Assembly: GCF_947502415.1 (NCBI RefSeq)
Contig: NZ_CANMZV010000015.1
Coordinates: forward strand, 58,844 to 122,843
Source of the DNA: an uncultured Photobacterium sp.
GTDB taxonomy: Bacteria; Pseudomonadota; Gammaproteobacteria; Enterobacterales; Vibrionaceae
DNA: 64,000 nt
Direction: 5' to 3'
Position numbers and translations under genes: made by a program. Positions 34,904 to 46,206 of this stretch are shown here, one piece after another (position 1 is the stretch's first letter; each line of letters starts with the position of its first letter). The notes under the pieces were generated by a model. It saw only the letters and a list, made by a program, of their open reading frames with translations. It did not search any database and was not told the origin of the DNA.

Positions 34904-36769
34904 TTAGTTCATCAGCTGGTGGTTTTCCAGATGGTCGATAAACGGTGCGGCTTCCATAAAGCCGGTCAGACGTGCACGGTCATTGTGATTGCCTTGACCG
35001 TCCCAGAAATCCAGAGTCGGCAGGCCGAGTACATCCATTTCCTTTAATAGCTCAATATCTTCCGGCGAGCTGTTGGTGACATCAGCTTGCAGCAAGACAA
35101 AGTGTTGCAGTTTCGGCGCTACAGCCGGATCGTGGAAGGTGTATTTTTCAAACTCTTTGCAAGCTACACACCAGTCGGCATAGAAGTCGAGCATCACCGG
35201 CTTGCCCTGAGCTTTGGCTTCCGCGAGTGCCAGGTTGAGATCGTCGATGGTGGCAACACGTTCGAATTCGACTTCGATTTCCTGCTGGGCGGTTGATGGA
35301 GCCGTGCCTGTACATAGCTGGTACAGCGGCTGGGCTGAAACAAACAGACCGACAATGGCAATGACGGCCAAGGTGCTGCTGCGCCAAGATACTGCCAAGG
35401 TGTTCTTAACATGGTACAGCCAGCCAAAGGCTGCGATACCCAGCGTCGACCACAGGTATGGGATCAGATCGTGCGGCAGGATGCGCTCAAGCAGGAAAAT
35501 CGGCACCGCTAGCAGGATAAAGCCAAAGAAGACTTTGACATGTACCATCCAGTTGCCTGCTTTCGGCAGTAGCTTATTACCGAACATAGCCGCCAGAATC
35601 AGTGGAATCCCCATGCCGATGGCCAGAGCATAAAGGGCGACGGCTCCGGTCAGCAGGTCGCCGCTCTGGGCAACATAGATAAGGGCACCCGAAAGAGGTG
35701 CGGTGGTACATGGCGAGCACACCAGACCGGAGATAGCACCCATAATAAACACGCTGCTGGTATTGCCGCCTTCCTGACGGTTGCTCAGGGTACTAAGCCA
35801 GGTCTGGACGTTGCTCGGCAGCTGCAGGGTATAGGCTCCGAACATAGAGAGTGCCAACAGGACAAACAGAACACTCAGGCCGATCAGGACATAAGGGTGC
35901 TGTAATGCGGCCTGAAACTGCATACCGGCGGAAGCAACAACCAGCCCTAGCAGGGTATAGGTCAGCGCCATCCCCTGAACATAAGTGAACGACAGGCGAA
36001 AAGTCCGGCTATGGCTAAGCTGGCCGCCACCGAGCACAATGCCAGTCAAGATTGGGTACATTGGCAGAACGCACGGGGTAAAAGCCAAGCCAACACCTAG
36101 GGCGAGGAATATCAGTGGTGTCCACCATTGCTCGGCGAGGGCACTGGCCAGTTGATCTTGTTGTGAATCCGGTGAACTTGTTATAACTGTCGGAGGTTGG
36201 ATGTTAGTGCTTACTTTCGTGTTTGCACTTGGTTCAGCACGGGGTGCGGTATTGTTCGCTGTTTTTGGTGGCGTTGCGTCTGTGCCCGAAAGCGAGGCTG
36301 AGAGTGGTACCTGGCGGATTTCCGGCGGGTAGCAGAAACCGGCTTCAGCACAGCCCTGGTAGCGTACGGTTAGTGTTGAGTTGCTGCTGGCTTCAAGCAG
36401 CGGGACAGTGACAGTAACCGGCTCCGTATAGATATTGACGTCACCAAAGAATTCATCTTTGTACGGCTGTCCGGTCGGGATTTCGACCGTACCGAGTTTT
36501 GCATTATCGGAGCTGACTGACAGCTGGTGCTGGTACAGGTAGTAACCGGGTTTGACTTGCCAGTCGAGGTAAACAATATTTCCCTGCTGGCTGAAGTTGA
36601 AAGGAAAGGCTTCGTCGACCGTAACAAATTGATTGTTATTGTTACCGCTAAAGCCAAAAGAAAACTCAGCCCGAACAGGTAGGCTGGCAATACTGGTTAA
36701 TAGGGCCCCTATTAGCGCGATAAGGGCTGTAAATCGGGATAACCCGTTGTGTTGTATCAATCTCATCAT
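34904..36769 (-). CDS. dsbD: DsbD, thiol:disulfide interchange protein
   Basis: Inner-membrane reductant carrier of 621 residues that moves electrons from cytoplasmic thioredoxin to periplasmic DsbC/DsbG and CcmG. A signal peptide (SLPVRAEF at its end), the N-terminal domain with the Cys pair in [12 protein letters not shown], a transmembrane core with FTPCVLP and [11 protein letters not shown], and a C-terminal thioredoxin domain with CVAC (534-537) are all present. In many gamma-proteobacteria cutA lies between dcuA and dsbD; here it is missing. Confidence 0.95.
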   Translation of the reverse strand: MMRLIQHNGLSRFTALIALIGALLTSIASLPVRAEFSFGFSGNNNNQFVTVDEAFPFNFSQQGNIVYLDWQVKPGYYLYQHQLSVSSDNAKLGTVEIPTGQPYKDEFFGDVNIYTEPVTVTVPLLEASSNSTLTVRYQGCAEAGFCYPPEIRQVPLSASLSGTDATPPKTANNTAPRAEPSANTKVSTNIQPPTVITSSPDSQQDQLASALAEQWWTPLIFLALGVGLAFTPCVLPMYPILTGIVLGGGQLSHSRTFRLSFTYVQGMALTYTLLGLVVASAGMQFQAALQHPYVLIGLSVLFVLLALSMFGAYTLQLPSNVQTWLSTLSNRQEGGNTSSVFIMGAISGLVCSPCTTAPLSGALIYVAQSGDLLTGAVALYALAIGMGIPLILAAMFGNKLLPKAGNWMVHVKVFFGFILLAVPIFLLERILPHDLIPYLWSTLGIAAFGWLYHVKNTLAVSWRSSTLAVIAIVGLFVSAQPLYQLCTGTAPSTAQQEIEVEFERVATIDDLNLALAEAKAQGKPVMLDFYADWCVACKEFEKYTFHDPAVAPKLQHFVLLQADVTNSSPEDIELLKEMDVLGLPTLDFWDGQGNHNDRARLTGFMEAAPFIDHLENHQLMN

Positions 36770-37098
36770 TCAAGTCAGACTCGTATGCAGAACATCCCTG
36801 CTGGTACAGAGAGGGAGCTATTACTATACCCCCTCAGACCGTGTTATTCAGCGTTTGGTTTCATTGACAGTAAAATTCGTTACGTTAATGCATGCTAGCT
36901 GCATGGGCTTTCCTGTCTTACTTTTCCACTTCCTGTTCTGTTTTCTGCAAAAAAGTAACTGAATTTATCACTATTTCTGCTGCTTAATATGCTTGGTTAG
37001 TAATGGCTTACTTGTGCTATAGGTAAGGAACGATATTGGTTTTTAAAGAAAAAGGCCACCCGAAGGCAGCCTTAGTTTATTCGTATTGCGGGTGGCCG
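36770..37098. other. Gene-free gap between dsbD and dcuA
   Basis: 329 bp. It holds the dcuA terminator on the minus strand: AAGGCTGCC, TTCG, GGTGGCCTT, then TTTTTC (+ positions 37073 back to 37046). The rest should contain the dsbD promoter; I see no convincing coding frame, and the only longer frame overlaps the dsbD start on the opposite strand. Confidence 0.6.
37046..37073 (-). terminator. Terminator of dcuA
   Basis: Nine-pair stem with two G-U pairs and a UUCG tetraloop, followed by five T's on the minus strand. Confidence 0.8.
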
Positions 37099-38400
37099 TT
37101 ACAGGAAGATACCGCCAATCAGGAAGCCTAGTGCAACTGATGTTGTAATCGTTACCACACCCGGAATGAAGAATGGGTGGTTGAATACCAGGTTACCGAT
37201 ACGGGTTGAGCCTGTCTCATCCATTTCAACCGCTGCCAGCAGGGTTGGGTAAGTTGGTAGTACGAATAGTGCACTTACTGCTGCGAAAGAAGCAATTGCT
37301 GTTAGTGGTGCAACGCCAATTGCCAGTGCTGCAGGCATCAGGGCTGTGGTTGTTGCGCCCTGAGAGTAAAGCAGCATAGAAGCAAAGAACAGAGTAACAG
37401 CTAGCATCCAAGGGTACTGTTCCAGGATTTCACCTGCCAGTTCCTTGATTTCGCCGATGTGGCCGGATACGAAAGTATCACCCAGCCATGCAACACCCAG
37501 TACGCACACACATGCGCTCATACCAGATTTGAACGTTGCAGCATTGGCGATTTTCGATGCGTCAATCTTAGTGAAGCTTACGATAGCCATTGCTGCTGTC
37601 AGCATGAAGACCATGATGGCATCGTTACGACCCAGAGCTGGGTTCTCGATCAGACCTACTGCGCTGGAAATCATGGTTGCGTAAGCAACAACAGCGATGA
37701 TTGCAGCAATGAAGATGTAGGTTGCTGTTTTCGCCGTTGGCAGGATTTCACGTTTGGTCGCCCCCTGGATCTTGATCAGGCCTTTTGCCAGATGATCCTG
37801 GTAAACCGGGTCGTCTTTCAGCTCGCAGCCGATAAAGTTAGATACAAAGGCACCAACCATACAAGCCGTAAATGTGGTTGGGATACAAATGGCTAGTAGG
37901 GTGAGGTAGCCTACTCCGAGCGGTTCAAGAATGCCTGAGAAGAATACAACTGCTGCGGAGATAGGCGATGCGGTAATTGCAATTTGTGAAGCGACAACTG
38001 CAATTGAAAGTGGGCGAGAAGGGCGAACACCTTGCTCTTTAGCAACTTCTGCGATTACCGGCAGGGTCGAGAAAGCAGTGTGACCGGTACCTGCAAGCAG
38101 AGTCATGAAATAAGTTACCATCGGCGCGTAGAAAGTGATGCGCTTAGGGTTTTTACGCAGAAATTTTTCTGCCAGATCAACCAGCCAGTCCATACCGCCT
38201 GCAACCTGCATTGCTGCAATGGCCGTAATAACCGACATGATGATCAGGATAACGTCTACAGGAATATTACCTGCATCCATACCCAATACGAGGGAAAGTA
38301 CCAATACGCCAGCACCGCCAGCAAAACCAATACCAATACCGCCGATTCTTGCGCCCAGGTAAATGAACGCGAGAACGACAAATAGTTCTACACCAATCAT
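37099..38400 (-). CDS. dcuA: DcuA, C4-dicarboxylate transporter
   Basis: Transporter of 433 residues, exactly the usual DcuA length, with about ten to twelve membrane helices (VLAFIYLGARIGGIGIGFAG; VTIGFLIGGIF-type C-terminus). It exchanges aspartate, fumarate and succinate and supplies AspA and fumarate reductase. aspA lies upstream in the same direction, 124 bp away with a weak hairpin between. Confidence 0.93.
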   Translation of the reverse strand: MIGVELFVVLAFIYLGARIGGIGIGFAGGAGVLVLSLVLGMDAGNIPVDVILIIMSVITAIAAMQVAGGMDWLVDLAEKFLRKNPKRITFYAPMVTYFMTLLAGTGHTAFSTLPVIAEVAKEQGVRPSRPLSIAVVASQIAITASPISAAVVFFSGILEPLGVGYLTLLAICIPTTFTACMVGAFVSNFIGCELKDDPVYQDHLAKGLIKIQGATKREILPTAKTATYIFIAAIIAVVAYATMISSAVGLIENPALGRNDAIMVFMLTAAMAIVSFTKIDASKIANAATFKSGMSACVCVLGVAWLGDTFVSGHIGEIKELAGEILEQYPWMLAVTLFFASMLLYSQGATTTALMPAALAIGVAPLTAIASFAAVSALFVLPTYPTLLAAVEMDETGSTRIGNLVFNHPFFIPGVVTITTSVALGFLIGGIFL

Positions 38401-38462
38401 AGGATTGTCCTGTCTTTAAAAATAAAATAAAAAAAATAAAAGGGGAATTTGTAGCAAAAAAA

Positions 38463-38493
38463 TGGCGGATCCTCGTCCTGAAAACCCGCCTTG
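38463..38493 (-). terminator. Weak hairpin between aspA and dcuA
   Basis: On the minus strand GGCGGG ... TCCGCC is followed by ATTTTTTT. The stem is short and the loop long, so partial termination that reduces dcuA relative to aspA is plausible. Confidence 0.45.
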
Positions 38494-38524
38494 TTGTTTC
38501 TCTATATCTCGCTTGCGCTATTTA

Positions 38525-39985
38525 TTAGTTATAACGCTTTGCTTTGTATTCTGGGTGCATCAGGTTCTGAACAGAGAAGATGTCGTCTAGCTGCTCTTCA
38601 GTCAGCAGACCACGCTCTAGAACCACTTCACGCACGCTCTTACCTGTTTCGGCACAGATCTTACCTACAATGTCACCTTCGTGGTGGCCGATGAATGGGT
38701 TCAGGTAAGTAACGATACCGATTGAGTTGAACACATAGCTTTCGCAGATGTCTTTGTTCACAGTGATGCCGTCGATGCACTTGTCACGCAGGTTGATAGC
38801 GGCGTTTTTTAGTAGCTCGATAGACTCGAATACAGCCTGGCCGATCACTGGTTCCATTACGTTTAGCTGAAGCTGGCCAGCTTCGGCTGCGAAAGTCACA
38901 GTTGTGTCGTTACCGATAACTTTGAAGCAAACCTGGTTTACTACTTCTGGTACAACTGGGTTTACTTTTGCTGGCATGATTGAAGAACCAGCCTGCATTT
39001 CAGGTAGGTTGATTTCGTTCAGGCCAGTACGAGGACCAGAAGAAAGAAGACGTAGGTCGTTACAGATCTTAGATAGCTTAACGGCGGTACGCTTCAGGGC
39101 ACCGTGAATCATCACGTATGCACCACAGTCAGATGTTGCTTCGATTAGGTCTTCTGCCGCTACACATGGAAGGCCAGTGACTTCAGCAAGACGCTGAACA
39201 GCCAGTTCCTGATAGCCAGTTGCTGCGTTCAGACCGGTACCGATAGCCGTTGCACCTAGGTTAACTTCCAGTAGAAGCTGTGCAGTGTGGCGAAGGTTTT
39301 TGATTTCTTCTTTGATCAGTACGCCGAATGCGTGGAATTCCTGACCGACAGTCATTGGAACTGCGTCTTGTAGCTGAGTACGGCCCATTTTCAGCACATC
39401 GGCGAATTCGTTGTCTTTCGCATCGAATGCTGCTTTTAGGTACTCAAGCGCTTCCATCATGTTCATGATGCTGTTGTAAACGGCTACGCGGAAACCTGTT
39501 GGGTAAGCACAGTTAGTTGACTGGCTGCGGTTTACGTGGTCGTTAGGGTTAACGATGTCGTATTCACCTTTTTCCTTGCCCATTAGTTCAAGTGCAAGGT
39601 TTGCTACAACTTCGTTAGCGTTCATGTTAACAGAAGTACCGGCACCACCCTGGAAAACGTCTGACGGGAACTGATCCATGCACTTACCTGTTTCAAGGAT
39701 CTGGTCACACGCTTTGATGATGTATTCGCCTACATCTGACGGAATAACACCCAGTTCTTTGTTCGCCATTGCCGCAGCTTTCTTGGTGAAAACCATACCG
39801 CGAACAAATTCTGGTACGTCAGAGATAGTCGTTTTGGAGATGTTGAAGTTTTCTACTGCACGAAGAGTGTGAATACCCCAGTATGCGTCGGCTGGGACGT
39901 GACGTTCACCAAGAAGATCTTCTTCGATGCGGGTTGCAACGTTAAGTGTTGCTTCATTTTTTTCTAGATCAATCATCTGAGACAT
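38525..39985 (-). CDS. aspA: AspA, aspartate ammonia-lyase
   Basis: Lyase of 486 residues that converts aspartate to fumarate and ammonia, feeding fumarate respiration under anaerobic conditions. The fumarase/aspartase signature [11 protein letters not shown] is present with the loop Ser, as are [10 protein letters not shown] and the N-terminal [20 protein letters not shown]. It pairs functionally with dcuA and frdABCD in this window. Confidence 0.96.
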   Translation of the reverse strand: MSQMIDLEKNEATLNVATRIEEDLLGERHVPADAYWGIHTLRAVENFNISKTTISDVPEFVRGMVFTKKAAAMANKELGVIPSDVGEYIIKACDQILETGKCMDQFPSDVFQGGAGTSVNMNANEVVANLALELMGKEKGEYDIVNPNDHVNRSQSTNCAYPTGFRVAVYNSIMNMMEALEYLKAAFDAKDNEFADVLKMGRTQLQDAVPMTVGQEFHAFGVLIKEEIKNLRHTAQLLLEVNLGATAIGTGLNAATGYQELAVQRLAEVTGLPCVAAEDLIEATSDCGAYVMIHGALKRTAVKLSKICNDLRLLSSGPRTGLNEINLPEMQAGSSIMPAKVNPVVPEVVNQVCFKVIGNDTTVTFAAEAGQLQLNVMEPVIGQAVFESIELLKNAAINLRDKCIDGITVNKDICESYVFNSIGIVTYLNPFIGHHEGDIVGKICAETGKSVREVVLERGLLTEEQLDDIFSVQNLMHPEYKAKRYN

Positions 39986-40455
39986 AACGTAGCCTTAAAA
40001 AGTGGAATCTGCTAATAAAAATCAATTGCTGAGCCAATTCTGAAAGTCAAGAGTCCGTTCCGTAGAGATTTTGGCTAGATGATCGTACCTGACACCTTTT
40101 GTCTGGAGCTGATAATACTCCCCTTTAGGGGTAAAAACATAACCAAGATCACTTTTTTAAGGTGGTTGAAAACATTTGCACAAAAACGCGATCAGCTTCA
40201 CGTTTACTGTTAATTTTCATCCTGTGGTTTATGTTGAATAATGACGGAATATGACAGGATGTGAAGCTTTTGTGTCGCTCCTTCAGCTACGGTTAAGCTA
40301 ATTCATTATGGTTGCTTTCTGTTACATTCGGGTGGTTGAAAAGTGTCGGATTGCTCCCAATATTAAAGGAGAGAGATGAGGGTTATTTTTTCTTGTGACC
40401 TTGTTAGAATTATGTGGTTCTTTTGTAAGAGACAACAACCACAAAGAGGTGAGTC
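39986..40455. other. Intergenic region between aspA and fxsA
   Basis: 470 bp with promoters of two divergent genes. CTCCCCT-TT-AGGGGTA (40118-40133) has the 7-2-7 layout of NarL/NarP sites; one half, read as TACCCCT on the minus strand, fits TACYNMT and the other has two mismatches. Nitrate control of aspA would make sense. I find no clear CRP or FNR palindrome and no gene here. Confidence 0.4.
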
Positions 40456-40992
40456 GTGTTTCCTGTTTTATTATTTCTTTTTATCGTTGTTCCTATTATT
40501 GAAATCGCCCTGTTCGTCCAGCTGGGTGGATTTATTGGCTTATGGCCAACGATTGCATTGGTTTTAGTGACTGCAATTGTCGGGGCATCGTTAGTACGGA
40601 GCCAGGGAATTGCGACGTTGATGTCAGTGCAAAGCCGCTTGCAGCAAGGCGAGTTGCCTGCCCAGCAGATTGTTGAGGGGGTGATGCTGGCAGTGGCCGG
40701 GGTATTGTTACTAACACCTGGTTTTATGACAGATGCTTTAGGTATGCTGGTATTGCTGCCAGCGCCACGCGCTATGCTGGCTAAGCAGCTAATGAGCCGG
40801 GTTAAGGTTCAGGGGATGGGCGGAGGCTTCAGTGCCGGTTTCGGTAATAGCCAGAGCTATGACAGCCAGGACCCGTTCGAGAAGCAAAATGATCCGTTTA
40901 GCCGTCGTCCTTCTAATGGCGATGTGTTTGATGGTGAGTTCGAGCGTAAAGATGAAAATAAAGAGAACGACAGCAACCACAGGTTGCACTAA
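40456..40992 (+). CDS. fxsA: FxsA family inner-membrane protein
   Basis: Protein of 178 residues with four membrane segments (LLFLFIVVPIIEIALFVQLG at the start) and a charged C-terminal tail. FxsA of E. coli relieves exclusion of phage T7 by the F plasmid; its native role is unclear. GTG start with AAGAGGTGAG just upstream. It lies beside aspA, as in many Vibrionaceae and enteric genomes. Confidence 0.88.
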   Translation: MFPVLLFLFIVVPIIEIALFVQLGGFIGLWPTIALVLVTAIVGASLVRSQGIATLMSVQSRLQQGELPAQQIVEGVMLAVAGVLLLTPGFMTDALGMLVLLPAPRAMLAKQLMSRVKVQGMGGGFSAGFGNSQSYDSQDPFEKQNDPFSRRPSNGDVFDGEFERKDENKENDSNHRLH

Positions 40993-41015
40993 GTGATAAG
41001 TGCTTGGTTGAATAC

Positions 41016-41041
41016 AAAAGGCAGCCCAAAGGCTGCCTTTT
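41016..41041. terminator. Bidirectional terminator between fxsA and the MATE gene
   Basis: AAAAGGCAGCC (41017-41027), loop of a few bases, GGCTGCCTTTT (41031-41041). Confidence 0.8.
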
Positions 41042-41096
41042 CTGTTCATACTGTTAATGCTGTTCATATTTCAAGTGGGGAAATAATGAGAGCAAT

Positions 41097-42464
41097 TTAG
41101 CTGATATTGACCAGATTTCTGTATGTGGTTCGCCGTATTTTTACTGCGTATAAATAGGCCCCGATCCCGCTGATCAAGTTGGCAATGGCGATACCGATAA
41201 ACAGCCCTTCCGTTCCGTTTATTTTGCTGCCCAGCCATGCTGCCGGTAGTAAGAAGGCAAATAGCCGCAGTAGGTTCCAGACCAGGGCATGCACTGGTTT
41301 GTGCATGGCGTTAAGCGCACTGATCAACAGCATACAAACCGCCTGCATGCCATAGCTGAATGGGACGACGACCAGATAATGCCAGAGTTGTTGTTGAACG
41401 GCGCTATCTTGGCTAAATAATGAGGATAGCGGCCAGCTTAGCGGTACCATCATAATAAAGACTAAAAACTGGAAGATGATGGCGAAGCGCATGGCGGTAA
41501 ACAGGGCCTGGAAAGCGCGATGGGGTTGTTTAGCGCCGAGGTTCTGGGCCATAAACGGCATCAAGGCTGAGCCTAGCGACATCATAACAATGACCAGAAT
41601 GGATTCTATTCGCATGGCTGCACCATAAGCCGCGACGGATGCGGTTCCTTGAGCTGCCAGTAGCCACATTAATAAAGCGCCTGATAGTGGGTTTAGGGCA
41701 TTGGACAGGCCTGCCGGCGTACCGATTTGCAAGGTTTGACGCCAGTCGTTGCCTAGGCAGTCGAGTTGCGGTTTAGCCAGCAGTTTTTCTCTTTTGATCA
41801 AAATATAGAGGGAGTTGGCCAAGGCAAAGGCCCAGCTGATCCCGCTGGCAATTGCTGCCCCCTGAACACCCAGCTCTGGAAACGGACCGATGCCGAAGAT
41901 CAGTAAAGGATCCAGTACACCGTTGATCACGCCAGCCAGCATCATGATCTTTGCCGGAGTTTTTGCATCGCCGGTAGCACGGATCGCACTGTTACCGGCC
42001 ATCGGTATGACCAACAATGGAATGGCCAGATACCAGATCCCCATATATTGTTTGATGATGGGTAAGAGATCAGATGTGGCACCGATCAGCGAGAACAGCG
42101 GCTCGATAGTCAGTAGGCCAAGGCTGGAAGCGGCTATCATCAGGATGACGGCCAATAATAATCCGTGGCTTGCGAACCGTGCTGCATCACGATTGTTGCC
42201 GCTTCCGAGTAGGCGGCCAATACTGGTTGATATTCCGACGCTAACACCCATGGTGATGCAGTTCAGGCCAAAGGTTACCGGGAAGGTAAAACTGACCGCA
42301 GCCAATGCCTCGGTGCCCAGTAGTGAAATAAAGAAGGTGTCGACGAGGTTAAACATCAGAATCGCCACCATGCCGAACACCATAGGAATGGTTAATCGGC
42401 GCAGGGCGAGAGGGATGGGCTCGGACAATAGCCCGTGTTTATCTACCTTTCTTGCTATCGACAT
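41097..42464 (-). CDS. MATE family multidrug/toxin efflux transporter
   Basis: Inner-membrane transporter of 455 residues from the ATG at 42464 (MSIARKVDKHG); the frame stays open to 42521, which would add 19 residues. Twelve hydrophobic segments in two halves and the opening PIPLALRRLTIPMVFGMVAI fit the MATE superfamily, which exports cationic drugs using sodium or proton gradients. The substrate cannot be told from the sequence. It is divergent from groES. Confidence 0.88.
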   Translation of the reverse strand: MSIARKVDKHGLLSEPIPLALRRLTIPMVFGMVAILMFNLVDTFFISLLGTEALAAVSFTFPVTFGLNCITMGVSVGISTSIGRLLGSGNNRDAARFASHGLLLAVILMIAASSLGLLTIEPLFSLIGATSDLLPIIKQYMGIWYLAIPLLVIPMAGNSAIRATGDAKTPAKIMMLAGVINGVLDPLLIFGIGPFPELGVQGAAIASGISWAFALANSLYILIKREKLLAKPQLDCLGNDWRQTLQIGTPAGLSNALNPLSGALLMWLLAAQGTASVAAYGAAMRIESILVIVMMSLGSALMPFMAQNLGAKQPHRAFQALFTAMRFAIIFQFLVFIMMVPLSWPLSSLFSQDSAVQQQLWHYLVVVPFSYGMQAVCMLLISALNAMHKPVHALVWNLLRLFAFLLPAAWLGSKINGTEGLFIGIAIANLISGIGAYLYAVKIRRTTYRNLVNIS

Positions 42465-42607
42465 ACTGGTCTCGGAAGTGGGATGCTCGCTTACCCTAAA
42501 GCAAAGAGTGTGATCGGGCAAAAATTCTCAGTGAATTTTTTGAAAAAAATACCCCCTGGGGCTTGGGATCTAGAAAAACGTCCCAACATGTCTAAGTATC
42601 AGAAAAA

Positions 42608-42630
42608 GTAAGGGATGCGATTCCCCTTAC
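42608..42630 (+). other. Hairpin in the groES leader
   Basis: GTAAGGG (42608-42614) pairs with CCCTTAC (42624-42630), 45 bp before groES. It may fold in the mRNA leader. A sigma-32 promoter is expected further upstream, but I cannot pick one with confidence (CTTGGGA-N13-CCCAACAT is a weak candidate). Confidence 0.35.
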
Positions 42631-42674
42631 CTTATTAATTGTATGGATATTACCAAAATCAGGAGAGACGACCG

Positions 42675-42965
42675 ATGAACATTCGTCCTTTACATGACCG
42701 AGTTATCGTTGAGCGCCAAGAAGTTGAATCAAAGTCTGCTGGTGGCATCGTTCTAACTGGTTCGGCAGCCGAAAAATCTACTCGCGGTACAGTACTGGCA
42801 GTAGGTAAAGGCCGCATCCTAGAAAACGGCACAGTACAGCAGCTGGACGTTAAAGTTGGTGATACTGTGATCTTTGCAGAAGGCTACGGCACTAAATCTG
42901 AAAAGATCGACGGTAAAGAAGTCCTGATCATGTCTGAAAACGACATCATGGCAATCGTTGAATAA
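42675..42965 (+). CDS. groS: GroES, co-chaperonin
   Basis: Lid of the chaperonin, 96 residues ([20 protein letters not shown]) with the mobile loop around [19 protein letters not shown] lies ten bases before the ATG at 42675, which fits the family start; the open frame upstream is not used. groEL follows 41 bp later. Confidence 0.97.
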   Translation: MNIRPLHDRVIVERQEVESKSAGGIVLTGSAAEKSTRGTVLAVGKGRILENGTVQQLDVKVGDTVIFAEGYGTKSEKIDGKEVLIMSENDIMAIVE

Positions 42966-42991
42966 TCCGATCACTACGAATTAAAAATTAA

Positions 42992-44653
<1,662 letters not shown>

Positions 44654-44787
44654 TAGCTGCTTTATCTCGTCGCAGAATAGCTCGATAGCGGCGTCGAAAA
44701 TGCTCATTTATGCTTTATAAACTGCGCGTTTTCTTCTTGCTCTCAACCCATTCTGCTTAGAGATAAACCACCAATTGATATTGGTAG

Positions 44788-44815
44788 AAAACGGAGGCTG
44801 CGGCCTCCGTTTTTT
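44788..44815 (+). terminator. Terminator of groESL
   Basis: ACGGAGGC (44791-44798), TGCG, GCCTCCGT (44803-44810), then six T's. Confidence 0.9.
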
Positions 44816-44890
44816 GTCTTCATTTTCTATCTGCATCTCAGAAGTGACGAGAAATAATACTTGTCTTTGATTATAGGAAATTCATCCTGT

Positions 44891-44931
44891 CGCACCTCGC
44901 ACCTCGCACCTCGCACCTCGCACCTCGCACC
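44891..44931. repeat. Heptanucleotide tandem repeat CGCACCT
   Basis: Five exact copies of CGCACCT followed by CGCACC, with no spacers. It is not in a gene. Short perfect arrays like this often change length between strains. Confidence 0.9.
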
Positions 44932-44953
44932 AAACAGGTCACACGATAAATTT

Positions 44954-45590
44954 CTCAAAAAGCTGTACGTCAATTAAATCTGTTTAAAAACAATGGATTA
45001 GGTTGTGATGGTATCGCGCTGGTAACGTGGCTGTGAAATAGCTCATCTTTTTGGTGTTCAGTGAAATAAAAGCTGTACATTGTTGGTGCCCTCCTCGGAA
45101 AAATATTGTGCAGAGTTCACAAGGAAAAAAGCCTGAAAAGCTGCACATAAAAACAACCCAATAAAATCAATCACTTAACTCTTGGTGGTGTTCTTTTATA
45201 TAATGGCTGTGATATTGCTTACCTTTTCGCTGTTAAAGGGGGGGGAAGGTGTACAAGATTGATTGGGAAAGACTTGGATTTGATGAACAGACTTTATCTG
45301 GAAAAAAGCTGAGAAAGCTGCACGTGTTTTTAAGTGTTTAAAATCAGTTGATTATAGTGTTTTGTGGGGCTTTTATATTGTGGGGTTAATTTTGCTCAGC
45401 GAAAAGCTGATTTTGGGGCGTGAAACTGCACAAGCGAATAAGAAAGAGTCATGATGAGCTCTCAAAGGAAAAAGCCGGAAAAGCTGAACAATGTTAAATT
45501 CTTTAGAAATCAGTATCTTGCTTCTGATTTGTGATTTATTTAATGATTTTGATTTTTTGTTCAGCTTTAAGGTGTAAATTAAAATATGCA
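44954..45590. repeat. Diverged ~170-bp tandem repeats in a gene-free region
   Basis: Four units begin near 44954, 45123, 45300 and 45467 with versions of GGAAAAAAGC-TGAAAAGCTGCAC (the first lacks the left part). Between the second and third, further shared blocks keep order: AAAATCA, CTTTTATAT, TGGCTGTGATATTGCT / TGGGGTTAATTTTGCT, GTGTACAAG / CTGCACAAG and GATGA. The last unit is partial. No unit keeps an open frame. Function unknown. Confidence 0.6.
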
Positions 45591-45594
45591 CATC

Positions 45595-46098
45595 TTATTG
45601 ACGTTCTGCTGATGGCTGGTGGCGTTTAATTTTTTTGCGCTGACGGCGATCGGATAAATGAGCATGGACGCCTTTTCGTAAAAAACGAAGGCTATTTTCC
45701 AGTTTGTCCACGCCGAGTAGTACTCCAATGCTTACGCCTGTCATTAGTACGGCACTTTGTCCATAGCCAAGGCCAATGGTGACTCCAAGGGCTGCCAGCA
45801 TCCATACAACGGCGGCTGAGGTCACGCCGTGGATTTGTCCGTTTCTGTTCATCATAACCCCGGCACCAAGGAAGCCTATGCCGGTGATAATCTGAGACAT
45901 GACCCGGGCAAGATCAGCGTTGCTGGCTGAAAGAGTGCGGCCAAGGGTAATAAAGCAATAGGTGCCAACAATGATTAAGGTTGCAGTGCGGATCCCTACC
46001 GGTTTGCCGCGCAGTTGGCGCTCCAATCCAATCAGCGTGCCGCAAATGGCACATTTTAATAATGCTGGCCATGCAAAAGGCTCAATGTCAGGCCACAT
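45595..46098 (-). CDS. MgtC/SapB family membrane protein
   Basis: Inner-membrane protein of 167 residues with the MgtC motif GTLIGLERQLRGKPVGIRT followed by four to five membrane segments (TLIIVGTYCFITLG; IITGIGFLGAGVMM). It lacks the extra C-terminal domain of full MgtC and ends in a basic tail. The family is linked to magnesium limitation and acid stress; the role here is not shown. Confidence 0.88.
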   Translation of the reverse strand: MWPDIEPFAWPALLKCAICGTLIGLERQLRGKPVGIRTATLIIVGTYCFITLGRTLSASNADLARVMSQIITGIGFLGAGVMMNRNGQIHGVTSAAVVWMLAALGVTIGLGYGQSAVLMTGVSIGVLLGVDKLENSLRFLRKGVHAHLSDRRQRKKIKRHQPSAERQ

Positions 46099-46124
46099 TG
46101 TGTGTTTCTCCTTTAATTATGAGT

Positions 46125-46151
46125 GAAAAAAAGCAGCCAACAGGCTGCTTT
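46125..46151 (-). terminator. Terminator of rimK
   Basis: On the minus strand AAAGCAGCC, TGTT, GGCTGCTTT then further T's; it lies between rimK and the mgtC-like gene. Confidence 0.8.
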
Positions 46152-46206
46152 GGGACGGCGAGTGGCAAGGGCTCGCGATTTTCGGTTGTCCGGCTTGATC
46201 GCTTGT

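Noticed and set aside
36633..36962. 109-codon frame across the dsbD start and the dsbD-dcuA gap
   Set aside because: Overlaps the dsbD signal peptide region on the other strand and resembles no protein I know; it is not cutA.
41890..42513. 207-codon frame opposite the MATE gene
   Set aside because: Fully antisense to a conserved transporter gene; no ribosome binding site or domain.
44891..44931. CGCACCT array as a CRISPR
   Set aside because: Units are 7 bp with no spacers and no cas genes are present.
45373..45591. 72-codon minus-strand frame in the repeat region behind groEL
   Set aside because: Lys/Ser/Leu-rich, lies across repeat units, and the frame is not preserved in other units.
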